Shown one piece after another: positions 8,703-20,657 of a stretch of 64,000 nt of DNA (positions are counted from its first letter, which is position 1; each line of letters begins with the position of its first letter). This DNA comes from Nocardia camponoti (lineage in GTDB: Bacteria > Actinomycetota > Actinomycetes > Mycobacteriales > Mycobacteriaceae): assembly GCF_014646135.1 (NCBI RefSeq), contig NZ_BMMW01000001.1, positions 1 to 64,000 on the forward strand, in the 5' to 3' direction. The notes beneath the pieces are model-generated. The model saw nothing but the letters and a program-made list of their open reading frames with translations, ran no database searches and was not told where the DNA came from. The position numbers were made by a program, and so were the translations under genes.

Positions 8703-9119
8703 TTAGCGCAATGCCTTACGGATCCCACCAAGCAGCTGGTTCGTCAGTGCGCGCAAGCCGAATTCCAGTACCGGCGCGGGGACGGGCAGCGACGGCTCCG
8801 ATTCCATCGTGTACACAACGCGGGTGCCGCCGTCGGTGGTGTCGGCGAAGGTCACGATGCCGATGTGGCGCTTCACCGGGGCACCCTTAACGATCTTGTA
8901 TTCCATGCGCTCGCCGGGCACGAGGACGGTGGTTTCCTCGGTGACGCCAGCCTTGCCGAAGCCGAGCAGGTACTGCGCGCCAACGCCGGTCGCGTCGCCC
9001 GCGCGCACCTGCTTGACCTGGATCGGGAGGTAGGGGGCGACGCTGTCGCGCTCGGTGAAGAGCCGGTAGACGATGTCGCGGGGAGCGTCGAAAACCGTCT
9101 CGACGGTGCTGCTGGGCAT
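8703..9119 (-). CDS. SRPBCC family (START/Bet v1-like) protein
   Basis: A 138-residue single-domain protein with the pattern of polyketide-cyclase/SRPBCC proteins. It has VETVFDAPRDIVYRLFTERD at the start, alternating beta strands with GVGAQYLLGF, VLVPGERMEYKI and GGTRVVYTMES, and a long C-terminal helix VLEFGLRALTNQLLGGI. Such domains bind hydrophobic ligands, and no ligand can be named from sequence. The ATG at 9119 has GGACAGGAG upstream. The frame stays open further upstream but with non-coding composition. It runs against the housekeeping block, between recN and steA. Confidence 0.85.
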   Translation of the reverse strand: MPSSTVETVFDAPRDIVYRLFTERDSVAPYLPIQVKQVRAGDATGVGAQYLLGFGKAGVTEETTVLVPGERMEYKIVKGAPVKRHIGIVTFADTTDGGTRVVYTMESEPSLPVPAPVLEFGLRALTNQLLGGIRKALR

Positions 9120-9245
9120 GGATGTCTCCTGTCCGAATAACTGTGACAGGAGCATACGGGTAACCGGTGCACCGCTCGGCCCTGCCCGCGACCGTATGCG
9201 GCGCGCCTCCACCAAAGGTTGAGGGTTTGGCGTGATCATCGGCGC

Positions 9246-10445
9246 ATGAAGATGCCGGGGCTGCTCACCAAAAACACGGAAACACTGCCCGGTGTCACCG
9301 GGACCGCGCGCGTCGACCGTGACACGCGCCGCCTGCTGCGACGGGCCGGTGCGGGCGACGTTGTTGTGCTCGATGAAACCGACCTTGACCGCGCGACGGC
9401 CGACCGACTGGTCGCCGCGAAAGTCGCCGCGGTCGTGAACGTCGCGCCATCCATCTCGGGTCGCTATCCCAACCTCGGCCCAGAGTTGTTGGCCTCCAAT
9501 GGGATTCCGCTCCTCGACGCTTACTCGCCCGACGTGTTCGGCAAGATCAAGGATGGCGCGAAGGTCCGCGTCGACGGGGCTGCGGTGTACTCCGCGGGCT
9601 CCGGCAAGAAGGAACCCGAATTGCTCGCCGAGTGCATCGAACTCGACATCGACGAGGTCGCCGCCCGGATGACGGCAGCGCGCGTCGGACTCGCCGACCA
9701 CCTAGACGCGTTCGCTGGCAACACCACTGAGTTCTTCCGCACGGAATCGTCGCTGCTCATCGATGGAATCGGCGTCCCCGACATCGAATTGGACCTGCGC
9801 AACCGCCACGTTGTCGTCGTCGCCGACGGGCCAGAGCACGCCGCAGAATTGCAGCGACTCAAGCCGTTCATCAAGGAGTACGCGCCGCTGCTCGTCGGCG
9901 TTGGCGCGGGCGCGGACACCCTGCGGAAAATGAAATACACGCCCGACCTGATCGTCGGCGAACCGGATGAGATCAGCGACCAAACGCTGCGCTGCGGCGC
10001 GGAAATGATCTTGCCCGCCGACACCGACGGTTTCGCGCGCGGCCTTGAGCGCATCCAAGATTTGGGCATCGGCGCGACCACTTTCCCGTCGTCGGGTTCG
10101 CCAACCGACCTCGCGCTGCTGCTGCTCGACCACCACAACGCGGCGCTGATCGTCCTAGCGGGCGCGCACGCGAACCTGGAGGACTTCTTCGACCGTGGCC
10201 GCCGCGACGCGAACCCGGCCACCTTCCTGACGCGGCTGAAGGTAGGACCGAAACTGGTCGACGCGAACGCCGTCGCGACGCTCTACCGACAGCGTTCCAC
10301 CGGCGCGGCCATCGCCCTCGTCGTCATGGCCGCGCTCGTCGCGGTGGTTGTCGTGATCCTCGCTTCGCATAACGGCACCGAGGTGCTGACCTGGTCGATC
10401 GACATGTGGAACAGCTTCGTCGTCTGGTTCCGAGGGCTGCTGTGA
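9246..10445 (+). CDS. steA: SteA family septation/cell-envelope protein
   Basis: The counterpart of Rv1697, and of Corynebacterium SteA, which works with SteB at the septum in peptidoglycan remodelling. Residues ~1-330 form the soluble domain with family blocks ISGRYPNLGPELL, AFAGNTTEF, LIDGIGVPDIELDL, HVVVVADGPEH and PSSGSPTDLALLL. One transmembrane helix lies near residues 348-370 (AIALVVMAALVAVVVVILAS), with a short aromatic C-terminus. The domain resembles thiamin pyrophosphokinase folds. The ATG at 9246 (MKMPGLLTKN) matches the Rv1697 N-terminus. The stop overlaps the next start by GTGA, so SteA and its partner are co-translated. Confidence 0.9.
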   Translation: MKMPGLLTKNTETLPGVTGTARVDRDTRRLLRRAGAGDVVVLDETDLDRATADRLVAAKVAAVVNVAPSISGRYPNLGPELLASNGIPLLDAYSPDVFGKIKDGAKVRVDGAAVYSAGSGKKEPELLAECIELDIDEVAARMTAARVGLADHLDAFAGNTTEFFRTESSLLIDGIGVPDIELDLRNRHVVVVADGPEHAAELQRLKPFIKEYAPLLVGVGAGADTLRKMKYTPDLIVGEPDEISDQTLRCGAEMILPADTDGFARGLERIQDLGIGATTFPSSGSPTDLALLLLDHHNAALIVLAGAHANLEDFFDRGRRDANPATFLTRLKVGPKLVDANAVATLYRQRSTGAAIALVVMAALVAVVVVILASHNGTEVLTWSIDMWNSFVVWFRGLL

Positions 10446-11383
10446 TCTCGCTACGCAACCACGCGATGACCATCGCGACCGGTGTCGTCGCGCTTGCGGT
10501 CGGTGTCGCGCTTGGCTCGCACACGCTCGGTGCCGACCTGCTCGCCGACCTTGACGCCAACCGCGACCAGACCCGCACCGAACTCGTCGAAGCGCACGCT
10601 CGCGCCGACTCGCTGCAAGTCCAGGTCGCAGCTGCCGACGCGTTCATCGCTGGCTCGGCCGCCCGTGTCCTCGGCGGCACGCTCGCCGACCGTAGCGTCC
10701 TGATGTTCACCACCCCCGACGCCGACCCCGCCGACATCGACGGCGTCAACAGGGCACTCACCGCGTCCGGCGCGACGGTCACCGGCCGCATCGGGCTCAC
10801 CGAATCCTTCATCGACACCGCCCAAAGCGACCGAATGCGCTCGACGCTCACCAACGTCGTCCCCGCGGGGGCGCAATTGCGCACCGACGCCATTGACGAA
10901 CCGAGCCTGGCGGGCGACCTGCTCGGCGTCACCATGCTGCTCGACCCGACAACGAACCAGCCGCGCGCGACCGCCCCGGAACTCGCGCTCGTCGCAACCA
11001 CCCTGCGTGACGGCGGTTTTCTCACCTACGCCGACGCCCCAACCAAGCAAGCGAACCTCGCCGTCGTCGTGACCGGCGCTGGTGTCGCATCTGACACCGA
11101 CGCTGGCGTGACTATCGCCCGGTTCGCCGCCTCGATTCGTGCTCGCGCGATGGGCACCGTGCTTGCTGGTCGACTCGGCGCGGCCGAGGGAAACGGACCA
11201 ATCGCCCTCGTTCGCGCGGCCGCTCCCACCGCGACAACGGTCACGACCGTCGACAACATCGACCACGAAATCGGCAGAGTCACAACGATTCTCGCGCTCA
11301 GTCAGCCCGCGACGCAGGAAGCTGGGCGGTTCGGTACGGGCCCGGCGGCGACCACCATCACCCTCGTCGCCGCCCCGCGCTGA
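10442..11383 (+). CDS. SteB/MctB-like outer membrane copper transporter family protein
   Basis: The counterpart of Rv1698 (MctB), reported as an outer-membrane channel that lowers intracellular copper, and of corynebacterial SteB. An N-terminal membrane anchor or signal (residues ~8-30, MTIATGVVALAVGVALGSHT) is followed by a predicted coiled coil (DQTRTELVEAHARADSLQVQ). A large extracytoplasmic alpha/beta domain ends in an Ala/Thr-rich tail. Length 313. The GTG start overlaps the steA stop. Whether its main role here is copper export or septation with SteA cannot be told from sequence. Confidence 0.85.
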   Translation: MISLRNHAMTIATGVVALAVGVALGSHTLGADLLADLDANRDQTRTELVEAHARADSLQVQVAAADAFIAGSAARVLGGTLADRSVLMFTTPDADPADIDGVNRALTASGATVTGRIGLTESFIDTAQSDRMRSTLTNVVPAGAQLRTDAIDEPSLAGDLLGVTMLLDPTTNQPRATAPELALVATTLRDGGFLTYADAPTKQANLAVVVTGAGVASDTDAGVTIARFAASIRARAMGTVLAGRLGAAEGNGPIALVRAAAPTATTVTTVDNIDHEIGRVTTILALSQPATQEAGRFGTGPAATTITLVAAPR

Positions 11384-11458
11384 CCCACCAGCAGCGCGGC
11401 AGCACCCCGACCGGCGATTTCAACACGCCCACCGGCAAACGGACCGCAAAATACGTAG

Positions 11459-13222
<1,764 letters not shown>

Positions 13223-13232
13223 GCGGAAATAG

Positions 13233-13889
13233 GTGGCGCCGAACGTGAATGAACCCGGGAAGCACGAGTTCGAAACGGTCGGCAGCAACCTGCTCTACAG
13301 CGGGGCCATCGTGGCATTGCGCAAGGATCAAGTGCGCATGCCCGATGGTCGCGTCGCTGATCGGGAGATCATCGAGCATCACGGTGCCGTCGCGGTGCTC
13401 GCGCTCGACGAGTTCGACAATGTCGTGCTCATTCGCCAGTACCGGCATCCGGTGCGGTCACGGCTGCTTGAACTGCCCGCCGGGTTGCTCGACATCGCTG
13501 GCGAAGATCCGCTGACCGCGGCCAAGCGCGAATTGGCGGAGGAAACCGGATTGGCGGCCAGCGACTGGTCGGTGCTCGTCGATGTCGCGTTGTCGCCGGG
13601 ATTCACCGACGAAGCGCTGCGGGTGTTCTTCGCGACTGGGCTCAGCGAAACGCATCAACCCGAACCCGAGCATGAGGAAGCCGACCTGCAACTGGTTCGG
13701 ATGCCGCTCGAAGAGGCGGTGCGTGCCGCACTCACCGGTGACATCGTCAACGCCACGGCTGTGGCTGGCGTGCTCGCCTTCGCGGCCGCCCGCGCGAACG
13801 GGGTGGAACTCCGGCCCGCCGATGCGCCGTGGCCAGGTCAGCCGACAGCGTTCCTCGCACGCAAGGCCGCGGAAAAAACGCGGGGGTGA
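13233..13889 (+). CDS. NUDIX hydrolase, ADP-ribose pyrophosphatase type
   Basis: The counterpart of Rv1700. The Nudix box is read as G-x5-E-x7-REL-x2-E-x-G across [18 protein letters not shown] (~residues 90-107). The upstream segment [21 protein letters not shown] is typical of ADP-ribose pyrophosphatases. Length 218. A second in-frame GTG at 13245, with AGGTGG upstream, is an equally plausible start that would remove four residues. The stop overlaps the xerD start (GTGA). Confidence 0.9.
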   Translation: MAPNVNEPGKHEFETVGSNLLYSGAIVALRKDQVRMPDGRVADREIIEHHGAVAVLALDEFDNVVLIRQYRHPVRSRLLELPAGLLDIAGEDPLTAAKRELAEETGLAASDWSVLVDVALSPGFTDEALRVFFATGLSETHQPEPEHEEADLQLVRMPLEEAVRAALTGDIVNATAVAGVLAFAAARANGVELRPADAPWPGQPTAFLARKAAEKTRG

Positions 13890-14809
13890 GTCTCGACCGG
13901 GAGATCGACACCTATCTCGACCATCTCGCTGTCGAGCGTGGCGCTGCCCGCAACACCCTCGGTGCCTACCGACGTGACCTGGCTCGGTATCGGGATTTCC
14001 TTGTCGGCCTTGGCATTTCGACCCTGACTGCTGTCGCGCAACGCGATGTCGCCGAATTCACGATGACCTTGCGCGCGGGTGGTGCGCAGCATCCGCCGCT
14101 GTCGGCGAGCTCGGTCGCGCGTGCGCTTGTCGCTGTGCGCGGACTGCATCGTTTCGCCGCCGCCGACGGCATTACCGAAACCGATGTGGCGCATGCGGTT
14201 AAGCCGCCAACCCCAGGTCGGCGGTTGCCCAAAGCGCTCCCGTACGACCAGGTTGTCGCGGTGCTGACCGCCGCCGCACCGCCCGACGCCGACGCGCGCG
14301 GACTGCGCGACCGCGCGTTGCTCGAACTGCTGTATTCCACCGGCGCACGGATTTCCGAGACGGTTGGCCTTGATATCGACGACATCGACGTGGGCGAACG
14401 CTGTGTGATCCTGCGCGGCAAAGGTGGCAAACAGCGACTCGTGCCGATCGGGCGACCCGCGCTCGAAGCCGTCGACGCCTACCTCGTGCGCGGTCGCCCA
14501 TCCCTCGCGGCGGCGGGCAAGTCGGTGCCGCCCGCGCTGTTTCTCAACGCGCGCGGCGGTCGACTTTCGCGCCAAAGTGCCTGGCAGATCCTGCAATCCG
14601 CTGCCGAACGGGCCGGGCTCACCGCCGCCGTTTCGCCACATACTTTGCGGCATTCGTTCGCGACGCATCTGCTCGACGGCGGTGCCGATGTTCGCGTTGT
14701 CCAAGAACTGTTGGGCCACGCGTCGGTGACGACCACCCAGATCTATACGCTCGTCACCGTTTCGACGTTGCGTGAAGTGTGGGCGACCGCGCATCCACGC
14801 GCACGCTGA
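13886..14809 (+). CDS. xerD: tyrosine recombinase XerD
   Basis: A site-specific recombinase that with XerC resolves chromosome dimers at dif. The N-terminal SAM-like core-binding domain (residues ~1-95) starts [13 protein letters not shown]. The catalytic domain carries Arg in [13 protein letters not shown], Lys in [12 protein letters not shown], the [12 protein letters not shown] box, His in [12 protein letters not shown] and the nucleophile Tyr in QIYTLV. Length 307. The GTG start overlaps the upstream stop and gives the usual N-terminus. Position (Rv1701) and full motif set distinguish it from the phage-type integrase at 42868. Confidence 0.95.
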   Translation: MSLDREIDTYLDHLAVERGAARNTLGAYRRDLARYRDFLVGLGISTLTAVAQRDVAEFTMTLRAGGAQHPPLSASSVARALVAVRGLHRFAAADGITETDVAHAVKPPTPGRRLPKALPYDQVVAVLTAAAPPDADARGLRDRALLELLYSTGARISETVGLDIDDIDVGERCVILRGKGGKQRLVPIGRPALEAVDAYLVRGRPSLAAAGKSVPPALFLNARGGRLSRQSAWQILQSAAERAGLTAAVSPHTLRHSFATHLLDGGADVRVVQELLGHASVTTTQIYTLVTVSTLREVWATAHPRAR

Positions 14810-14968
14810 CCGGCTTCGTTGGTTGCCAAGAACGGGTATCGTGCGAAACACGCCGACCTGGAAGCCATGCTGGGACCGTTCGGGATCAGCGGTACCGTCT
14901 ACCCGGTACACCGCGCCAAGACGAGGCCGAGGAATACCCGGTAGGAAACGTTGAAGGAGCAGCCAACC

Positions 14969-15823
14969 GTGACGAGAGCGGAAACCGAGATCGGGCCAAC
15001 CGGCCGACCGTTGCGTGAGGTACCCGAACCCCCTCGGTTGCAGCGTCACGGTGACGCATTAGTCATCGCGATGTGTAATCAAAAAGGCGGCGTCGGCAAG
15101 ACCACGTCGACCATCAATCTTGGTGCCGCCCTTGCCGAATACGGCCGTCGCGTGCTGCTCGTTGATCTTGATCCGCAGGGCGCGCTGTCGGCGGGGCTTG
15201 GGCTCGCGCACCACGATCTCGATCTCACCGTGTACGACTTGCTGATTGGTAGCAAGGCGTCCGTCGACGACGTGCTGCAGAACACCAAAGTCGACGGAAT
15301 GGACCTGCTGCCAAGCAACATTGACCTTTCCGCTGCCGAGATTCAGCTGGTCAACGAGGTTGGTCGCGAACAATCACTAGGCCGCGCGCTATCGAGCGTG
15401 CGTGACCGATACGACTACATTCTCGTCGATTGCCAACCGTCGCTTGGCTTGCTGACCGTTAACGCGCTCGCCTGCTCCGATGGCGTGATCATCCCGATGG
15501 AATGCGAATACTTCTCGCTGCGCGGCCTCGCGCTGCTCAACGACACCGTCGAAAAAGTGCGCGACCGCCTCAACCCGCGCCTGAGCCTCTACGGCATCGT
15601 TGTCACGATGTTCGATGCGCGCCTGCTGCATTCGCGTCAGGTCATGTCGCGCGTGGTCGAGGTGTTCGGCGAATTGGTGTACGACACCGCGATCTCGCGC
15701 ACGGTCCGCTTCCCCGACGCCAGCGTCGCGGGCGAGCCGATCACCACGTGGGCACCGAAATCCAATGGTGCCGAATCGTATCGAGCGATGGCACGTGAAG
15801 TGATCCACCGGTCGGGGCGGTGA
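14969..15823 (+). CDS. ParA family ATPase (Soj-like, next to scpAB)
   Basis: The counterpart of Rv1708. A deviant Walker A motif QKGGVGKTTSTINLG is at ~residue 37, Walker A' VDLDPQGALS at ~63 and Walker B YILVDCQPSLGLLT at ~145. Length 284. The GTG start at 14969 is preferred because AAGGAG at 14954-14959 sits nine bases upstream. The longer TTG frame would place that ribosome site inside the gene. It is the ParA that travels with scpA/scpB rather than the parAB pair near the origin, so a role with condensin loading is likely. Its stop overlaps the scpA start. Confidence 0.92.
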   Translation: MTRAETEIGPTGRPLREVPEPPRLQRHGDALVIAMCNQKGGVGKTTSTINLGAALAEYGRRVLLVDLDPQGALSAGLGLAHHDLDLTVYDLLIGSKASVDDVLQNTKVDGMDLLPSNIDLSAAEIQLVNEVGREQSLGRALSSVRDRYDYILVDCQPSLGLLTVNALACSDGVIIPMECEYFSLRGLALLNDTVEKVRDRLNPRLSLYGIVVTMFDARLLHSRQVMSRVVEVFGELVYDTAISRTVRFPDASVAGEPITTWAPKSNGAESYRAMAREVIHRSGR

Positions 15824-16683
15824 CGGTCGGGCCCGAGCCAGGAACCGACGCATCCGATCCAACCGGATTTCACCTGCGCCTCACCAATTTCGAAGGTCCA
15901 TTCGACCTGCTGCTCACGCTGATCAGTTCACGCAAACTCGACGTCACCGAGGTGGCGTTGCATCAGGTGACCGACGAGTTCATCGCCTACACCAAGGCGC
16001 TCACCGCCGAACTTTCCGAGTCGAAAAAGCTGCGTGCCGACAAAGTGTTGGACCTCACTACTGAGTTCCTGGTCGTCGCCGCGACATTGCTCGACCTCAA
16101 AGCCGCGCGACTGCTGCCGTCGGGGGAGATGACCGACGCCGACGATCTCGAACTGCTCGACGCTCGCGACCTGCTCTTCGCGCGGCTGTTGCAGTACCGC
16201 GCGTTCAAACAGGTCGCCGAACTCCTCGGCGAACTCGAAGCCGCCGCGTTGCGTCGCTACCCCCGCTCGGTGTCGTTGGAAGAACAGTTCGAAGGGCTGC
16301 TGCCCGAGGTGACGCTCGGCGTCGACGCCGCGTCGTTCGCGCAGATCGCGGCCACCGCGTTTCGGCCGCGTCCCGTCGCCGAAGTGGGCCTCGCGCACCT
16401 GCACATGCACACCATTTCGGTGGCTGAGCAGGCCGAATGGGTGCTCGCGCGACTCAAAGAGGCGGGCCCTGGCGGCTGGACAACCTTCGCTGACCTGGTC
16501 GCGGATTGCGAGGTGCCGGTGCAGATCGTCGCGCGTTTTCTCGCGCTGCTTGAGCTGTATCGCGGCAAAACGATCGCGTTCGACCAGTCCGATCCACTCG
16601 GCCCGCTTTCGGTGAGTTGGCTTGGTGAACTTGACCCCGATGCCGAGGCGGCGGCGTTGACTTTCGAGGAGGATTACGGATGA
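15820..16683 (+). CDS. scpA: segregation and condensation protein A
   Basis: The kleisin subunit that bridges SMC heads. The N-terminal block FHLRLTNFEGPFDLLLTLIS (residues ~16-35) and the helix LDLTTEFLVVAATLLDLKAA are diagnostic. The C-terminal winged helix ends with WTTFADLVADCEVP and VARFLALLELYRGKTIAF. Length 287. GTG start overlapping the parA stop. The stop overlaps the scpB ATG, so parA-scpA-scpB are one coupled unit. Confidence 0.95.
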   Translation: MTVGPEPGTDASDPTGFHLRLTNFEGPFDLLLTLISSRKLDVTEVALHQVTDEFIAYTKALTAELSESKKLRADKVLDLTTEFLVVAATLLDLKAARLLPSGEMTDADDLELLDARDLLFARLLQYRAFKQVAELLGELEAAALRRYPRSVSLEEQFEGLLPEVTLGVDAASFAQIAATAFRPRPVAEVGLAHLHMHTISVAEQAEWVLARLKEAGPGGWTTFADLVADCEVPVQIVARFLALLELYRGKTIAFDQSDPLGPLSVSWLGELDPDAEAAALTFEEDYG

Positions 16684-17333
16684 CAACCGACGCGGATTTC
16701 GTGCCCGAACCGCTCACCGAGACCGAATTACGTGGCGCGCTCGAATCCATGCTGCTCGTTGTCGACAGTCCAGCGCCCACCGAACAACTGGCCGCCGCCG
16801 TCGACGAGGACGCCGACCGCATCGACGCGCTCCTGCGCAAGATGGCGGCCGAACTCACCGAGGCGGGCAGTGGGATCGACCTGCGATTCGTCGGGGACGG
16901 TTGGCGCTTCTATACTCGTACTGAGTACGCGCCCTACGTAGAGCGGGTACTGCTCGACGGGGCCCGGACCAAGCTCACCCGGGCAGCCTTGGAAACGTTG
17001 GCGGTAGTTGCCTACCGTCAGCCGGTGACCCGCACCAGGGTCAGCGCGGTCCGTGGAGTGAACGTCGACGGAGTGATGCGCACGCTGCTGGCTAGAGGCC
17101 TGATCGCGGAAGCGGGTCAGGATCCCGAAACCAACGGCACGCTCTACCGCACCACCGAGTTGTTCCTTGAACGGATCGGGCTCGCCTCTCTCGGCGACCT
17201 ACCGCCGTTGGCGCCGCTGCTTCCCGGCGTCGACCTGATCGACGAGATCAGCGATGCCATGGAGACCGACCCCCGGTTCGCCAAGCTGAGCAAACCTGCT
17301 GAGGCCGATATTGCCCTTGGCACTGACGATTGA
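16680..17333 (+). CDS. scpB: segregation and condensation protein B
   Basis: The second accessory subunit of SMC-ScpAB. Two winged-helix domains are visible. The first is around LRGALESMLLVVDSPAPTEQ and the second around LTRAALETLAVVAYRQPVTR and VNVDGVMRTLLARGLIAEAG, the strongest family signature. Length 217. The ATG overlaps the scpA stop. rluB begins six bases after the stop. Confidence 0.95.
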   Translation: MTTDADFVPEPLTETELRGALESMLLVVDSPAPTEQLAAAVDEDADRIDALLRKMAAELTEAGSGIDLRFVGDGWRFYTRTEYAPYVERVLLDGARTKLTRAALETLAVVAYRQPVTRTRVSAVRGVNVDGVMRTLLARGLIAEAGQDPETNGTLYRTTELFLERIGLASLGDLPPLAPLLPGVDLIDEISDAMETDPRFAKLSKPAEADIALGTDD

Positions 17334-17339
17334 GGACAG

Positions 17340-18335
17340 ATGAATAATTCCGCTCGCCGAGATGGCACACCGGATCGCAGAAGGCGCTCAGACGCGCCCC
17401 GCAGTGGTGGAAAACCCGCGGGTGGTCGCGGTGCGGCTACTGGCGCTAAGCGCGGGACCGCTCCCGCGCCAGCGAAAAAGAAGAAAAACGAAAAGCCGCA
17501 GCGCAAAGTTGTGGCGCCAACTATTCATAACAACGCCAAGCCGGCACGCCACCAGCACGTAGAGCCTGAGGTCGGCGGCCACAAGAAGATGCCGTGGGGC
17601 GAAGGCGAGCGCTTGCAGAAGGTGCTTGCTAAGGCTGGTGTCGCCTCGCGTCGCGCCGCTGAGGAAATGATCGCGGCTGGTCGCGTCGAGGTCGACGGCA
17701 AGATCGTCAAGGAACAGGGCCTGCGCGTCGACCCGCAAAACGCGGTCGTTCGCGTCGATGGCACTCGCGTTGTTGTTCGCGAGGAACTGGTTCATCTCGC
17801 GCTCAATAAGCCGCGCGGTTGGCAGTCGACGATGTCGGACGACCTTGGTCGCCCGTGTGTCGGCGATATTGTTGCCGAGCGCATCGCCGCTGGTCAGCGC
17901 CTGTTCCACGTCGGTCGGCTCGATGCCGACACCGAGGGGCTACTGCTGCTCACCAACGACGGCGACATGGCGCATCGGCTCATGCACCCGTCGTTCGAGG
18001 TGCCAAAGACCTATCTCGCCACCGTGTACGGCGAGGTCAACTACCGGCTCATCGGTAAGCGCCTGCGTGAAGGTGTCGAGCTGGAAGACGGGCCAGCCAA
18101 GGTCGACCGGTTCACCGTGCTCGAAGCATACGAAGGTCGGTCGCTGGTCAAGCTTGTCCTGCATGAAGGCCGCAAGCACATCGTGCGTAGGCTCCTTGAT
18201 GAGGTCGGCCACCCGGTGATTCGGCTGGTCCGCACCCATATTGGCCCGGTCGCGCTTGGCGACCAGCGGCCCGGCACTCTGCGGGTGCTCGGCCGTGACG
18301 AAATCGGCAAACTCTACGAGGCGGTACAGCTGTGA
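17340..18335 (+). CDS. rluB: rRNA pseudouridine synthase RluB family
   Basis: Converts a uridine to pseudouridine in 23S rRNA (Rv1711 counterpart). The first ~85 residues are a basic, disordered extension rich in R, K, G and A, then come the S4 RNA-binding domain ([20 protein letters not shown], ~87-110) and the RsuA/RluB/E/F catalytic domain. The catalytic Asp lies in [19 protein letters not shown] near residue 195. The closing block [20 protein letters not shown] is intact. The long N-terminal tail is longer than in E. coli but common in actinobacteria. The stop overlaps the cmk start. Confidence 0.93.
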   Translation: MNNSARRDGTPDRRRRSDAPRSGGKPAGGRGAATGAKRGTAPAPAKKKKNEKPQRKVVAPTIHNNAKPARHQHVEPEVGGHKKMPWGEGERLQKVLAKAGVASRRAAEEMIAAGRVEVDGKIVKEQGLRVDPQNAVVRVDGTRVVVREELVHLALNKPRGWQSTMSDDLGRPCVGDIVAERIAAGQRLFHVGRLDADTEGLLLLTNDGDMAHRLMHPSFEVPKTYLATVYGEVNYRLIGKRLREGVELEDGPAKVDRFTVLEAYEGRSLVKLVLHEGRKHIVRRLLDEVGHPVIRLVRTHIGPVALGDQRPGTLRVLGRDEIGKLYEAVQL

Positions 18336-19078
18336 ACGGTGTGGATTTCCCGGTGGAACTGGTTGAGGAGCTGCTGACCGGCGCGGGTTCGCTCGTCGTC
18401 GCGATGGACGGCCCGTCGGGCACCGGCAAGTCCAGCGTGTCGCGCAGGCTCGCCACCCGGCTGGGTGCGCGCTACCTCGACACGGGCGCGATGTATCGCG
18501 TCGCCACGCTGCGCGTGTTGCGCTCGGGCGTCGACTTGGCCGACCCCGACGCGATCGCGACGGTTGTCGCTGAGCTTGGCCTGTCGATCGGGACCGATCC
18601 CAGCCACGAGGTCATCGAACTCGACGGCGAAGACGTCTCCGACGAGATTCGTGGCGACGCGGTCACCAAGGCCGTTTCCGCTGTTTCGGCCGTCGCGCCC
18701 GTGCGTGCTCAGCTTGTCGCGTTGCAGCGCGAGATCGCTGCCGTTGCCGGTCGCATCGTTGTCGAAGGTCGCGATATCGGCACGGTTGTGCTCGAAGACG
18801 CTGATGTGAAGATTTATCTGACCGCGTCGGCGGTCGCTCGTGCCACCCGGCGCAACGCACAAAACATTCGCGAGGGCCGTGGCGACGACTACGAAGCCGT
18901 GCTTGCCGACGTGCAGCGTCGCGACACCCTCGATTCCACTCGCAAGGTGTCGCCGCTGCGTCCCGCAGACGACGCGATCTTGGTCGACACCAGCGAGTTC
19001 ACCATGGCTGAGACCATCGACGAGCTGTACCGTGTGGTGGCTCAGCAGCTCTCCGCCGCGACAGGAGGCACCCGATGA
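18332..19078 (+). CDS. cmk: cytidylate kinase
   Basis: Phosphorylates CMP and dCMP. The P-loop [18 protein letters not shown] (~residues 29-46), the LDTGAMYR substrate motif, [16 protein letters not shown] and the lid RRDTLDSTR are all present. Length 248, including a ~25-residue N-terminal extension that could be shortened if translation starts later. The GTG at 18332 was chosen because it overlaps the rluB stop in a GTGA junction. The stop overlaps the der ATG. Confidence 0.94.
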   Translation: MNGVDFPVELVEELLTGAGSLVVAMDGPSGTGKSSVSRRLATRLGARYLDTGAMYRVATLRVLRSGVDLADPDAIATVVAELGLSIGTDPSHEVIELDGEDVSDEIRGDAVTKAVSAVSAVAPVRAQLVALQREIAAVAGRIVVEGRDIGTVVLEDADVKIYLTASAVARATRRNAQNIREGRGDDYEAVLADVQRRDTLDSTRKVSPLRPADDAILVDTSEFTMAETIDELYRVVAQQLSAATGGTR

Positions 19079-20490
19079 CTGAAGAAGTTCTCGCTGGCGA
19101 CGGCATTTGGACGGATGAATCCGAGTGGGAAATCGCCGATCTCGATGGTGACATCGAAGGCGAAGCCGCCATCGCGATGCCCACGCTCGCGGTTGTCGGT
19201 CGACCGAACGTTGGCAAGTCAACGCTCGTCAACCGCATCCTCGGTCGCCGCGAAGCGGTCGTTGAAGACATTCCCGGCGTAACCCGTGACCGCATTTCGT
19301 ATGAGGCCAACTGGGCTGGGCGCAAGTTCTGGGTGCAAGACACCGGCGGTTGGGAACCCGACGCGAAGGGTTTGCAGCAGCACGTCGCCCGACAGGCCGA
19401 AGTGGCGATGGAAACCGCCGACGCGATTCTGCTCGTTGTCGACGCGACCGTCGGCGCGACTGGCACCGACGAGGCCGCGGTGAAGAAGCTGCGACGGTCG
19501 AAGATCCCGGTCATCCTCGTCGCCAACAAGGTCGACGATCAGAAGATCGAATCCGAAGCGGCCGCACTGTGGTCGCTTGGGCTTGGCGAGCCGCGCATGG
19601 TTTCGGCCGCGCACGGTCGCGGTACCGGTGACCTGCTCGACGACGTCCTCGCCGCGCTGCCCGAAACGCCGCGCGAAGGTGGCGGCATCGCCGGTCCGCG
19701 TCGTGTCGCGCTGGTTGGTAAGCCCAACGTTGGCAAGTCGAGCCTGATCAACAAGCTCTCCGGCGACGAGCGTTCGGTCGTCCACGATGTCGCGGGCACT
19801 ACCGTCGACCCGGTCGACTCACTCGTCGAATTGGGCGGCAAGCCTTGGAAATTCGTCGACACCGCCGGGCTGCGGAGGAAGGTGTCGAACGCGTCGGGCA
19901 CCGAGTTCTACGCGTCGCTGCGCACGAAGTCGGCGCTTGAGGCGTCCGAGGTCGCGATCATGCTCATCGACGCTTCGGTGCCGATGACCGAGCAGGATCT
20001 GCGCGTCATCAGCATGGTCGCCGATTCCGGTCGTGCGCTCGTGCTCGCGTTCAACAAGTGGGACCTCGTCGACGAGGACCGTCGCTACATGCTTGAGCGC
20101 GAAATCGACCGCGAGCTTGTCCAGGTGCCGTGGGCGCAGCGCGTCAACATCTCGGCGCACACCGGTCGCGCGGTGCAGAAGCTGGTTCCCGCGATGGAAA
20201 CCGCGCTCGAATCGTGGGACAAGCGCATTTCCACGGGCCGACTCAACACCTGGCTCAAGGAAGTCATCGCGGCAACCCCGCCGCCGATGCGTGGCGGTCG
20301 TCAGCCGCGCGTGCTGTTCGCGACTCAGGCTGGCACCCGTCCGCCGACGTTCGTGCTGTTCACCACCGGCTTCCTCGAAGCCGGTTACCGTCGCTTCCTT
20401 GAACGTCGCCTGCGTGAGGAGTTCGGCTTCGACGGATCGCCCGTGCGTGTTTCGGTGCGTGTGCGTGAGAAGAAGGAACGCAAGAAGTAA
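19075..20490 (+). CDS. der: ribosome-associated GTPase Der (EngA)
   Basis: A tandem-GTPase ribosome assembly factor for the 50S subunit. The first G domain has G1 [16 protein letters not shown] (~residue 40), G3 DTGGW and G4 NKVD. The second has G1 [16 protein letters not shown] (~211), G3 DTAGL and G4 NKWD. The C-terminal KH-like domain runs to the basic tail KKERKK. Length 471, with an acidic ~38-residue N-terminal extension typical of actinobacteria. It ends the conserved block, with a terminator right after. Confidence 0.96.
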   Translation: MTEEVLAGDGIWTDESEWEIADLDGDIEGEAAIAMPTLAVVGRPNVGKSTLVNRILGRREAVVEDIPGVTRDRISYEANWAGRKFWVQDTGGWEPDAKGLQQHVARQAEVAMETADAILLVVDATVGATGTDEAAVKKLRRSKIPVILVANKVDDQKIESEAAALWSLGLGEPRMVSAAHGRGTGDLLDDVLAALPETPREGGGIAGPRRVALVGKPNVGKSSLINKLSGDERSVVHDVAGTTVDPVDSLVELGGKPWKFVDTAGLRRKVSNASGTEFYASLRTKSALEASEVAIMLIDASVPMTEQDLRVISMVADSGRALVLAFNKWDLVDEDRRYMLEREIDRELVQVPWAQRVNISAHTGRAVQKLVPAMETALESWDKRISTGRLNTWLKEVIAATPPPMRGGRQPRVLFATQAGTRPPTFVLFTTGFLEAGYRRFLERRLREEFGFDGSPVRVSVRVREKKERKK

Positions 20491-20505
20491 CACCTGCTTT
20501 CGTTG

Positions 20506-20545
20506 CGAGCCCCGGACCGTTGCGGTCCGGGGCTCGTCTCGTTTG
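20506..20545 (+). terminator. intrinsic terminator after der
   Basis: A 13-bp perfect stem (20506-20518 with 20524-20536, loop GTTGC) is followed by TCTCGTTTG, 15 bases after the der stop. It marks the end of the parA-der transcription unit. Confidence 0.85.
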
Positions 20546-20657
20546 CGCGCGTCGCATGCGTTTCGTTCGCGAATTTGTACCAGCGTCGGAAATCCTGCCT
20601 CGATAATGGAACCAGGTCGCGCTCGAAAGTCGTTGGGGCGCAGGACAGGTGGTGGTC

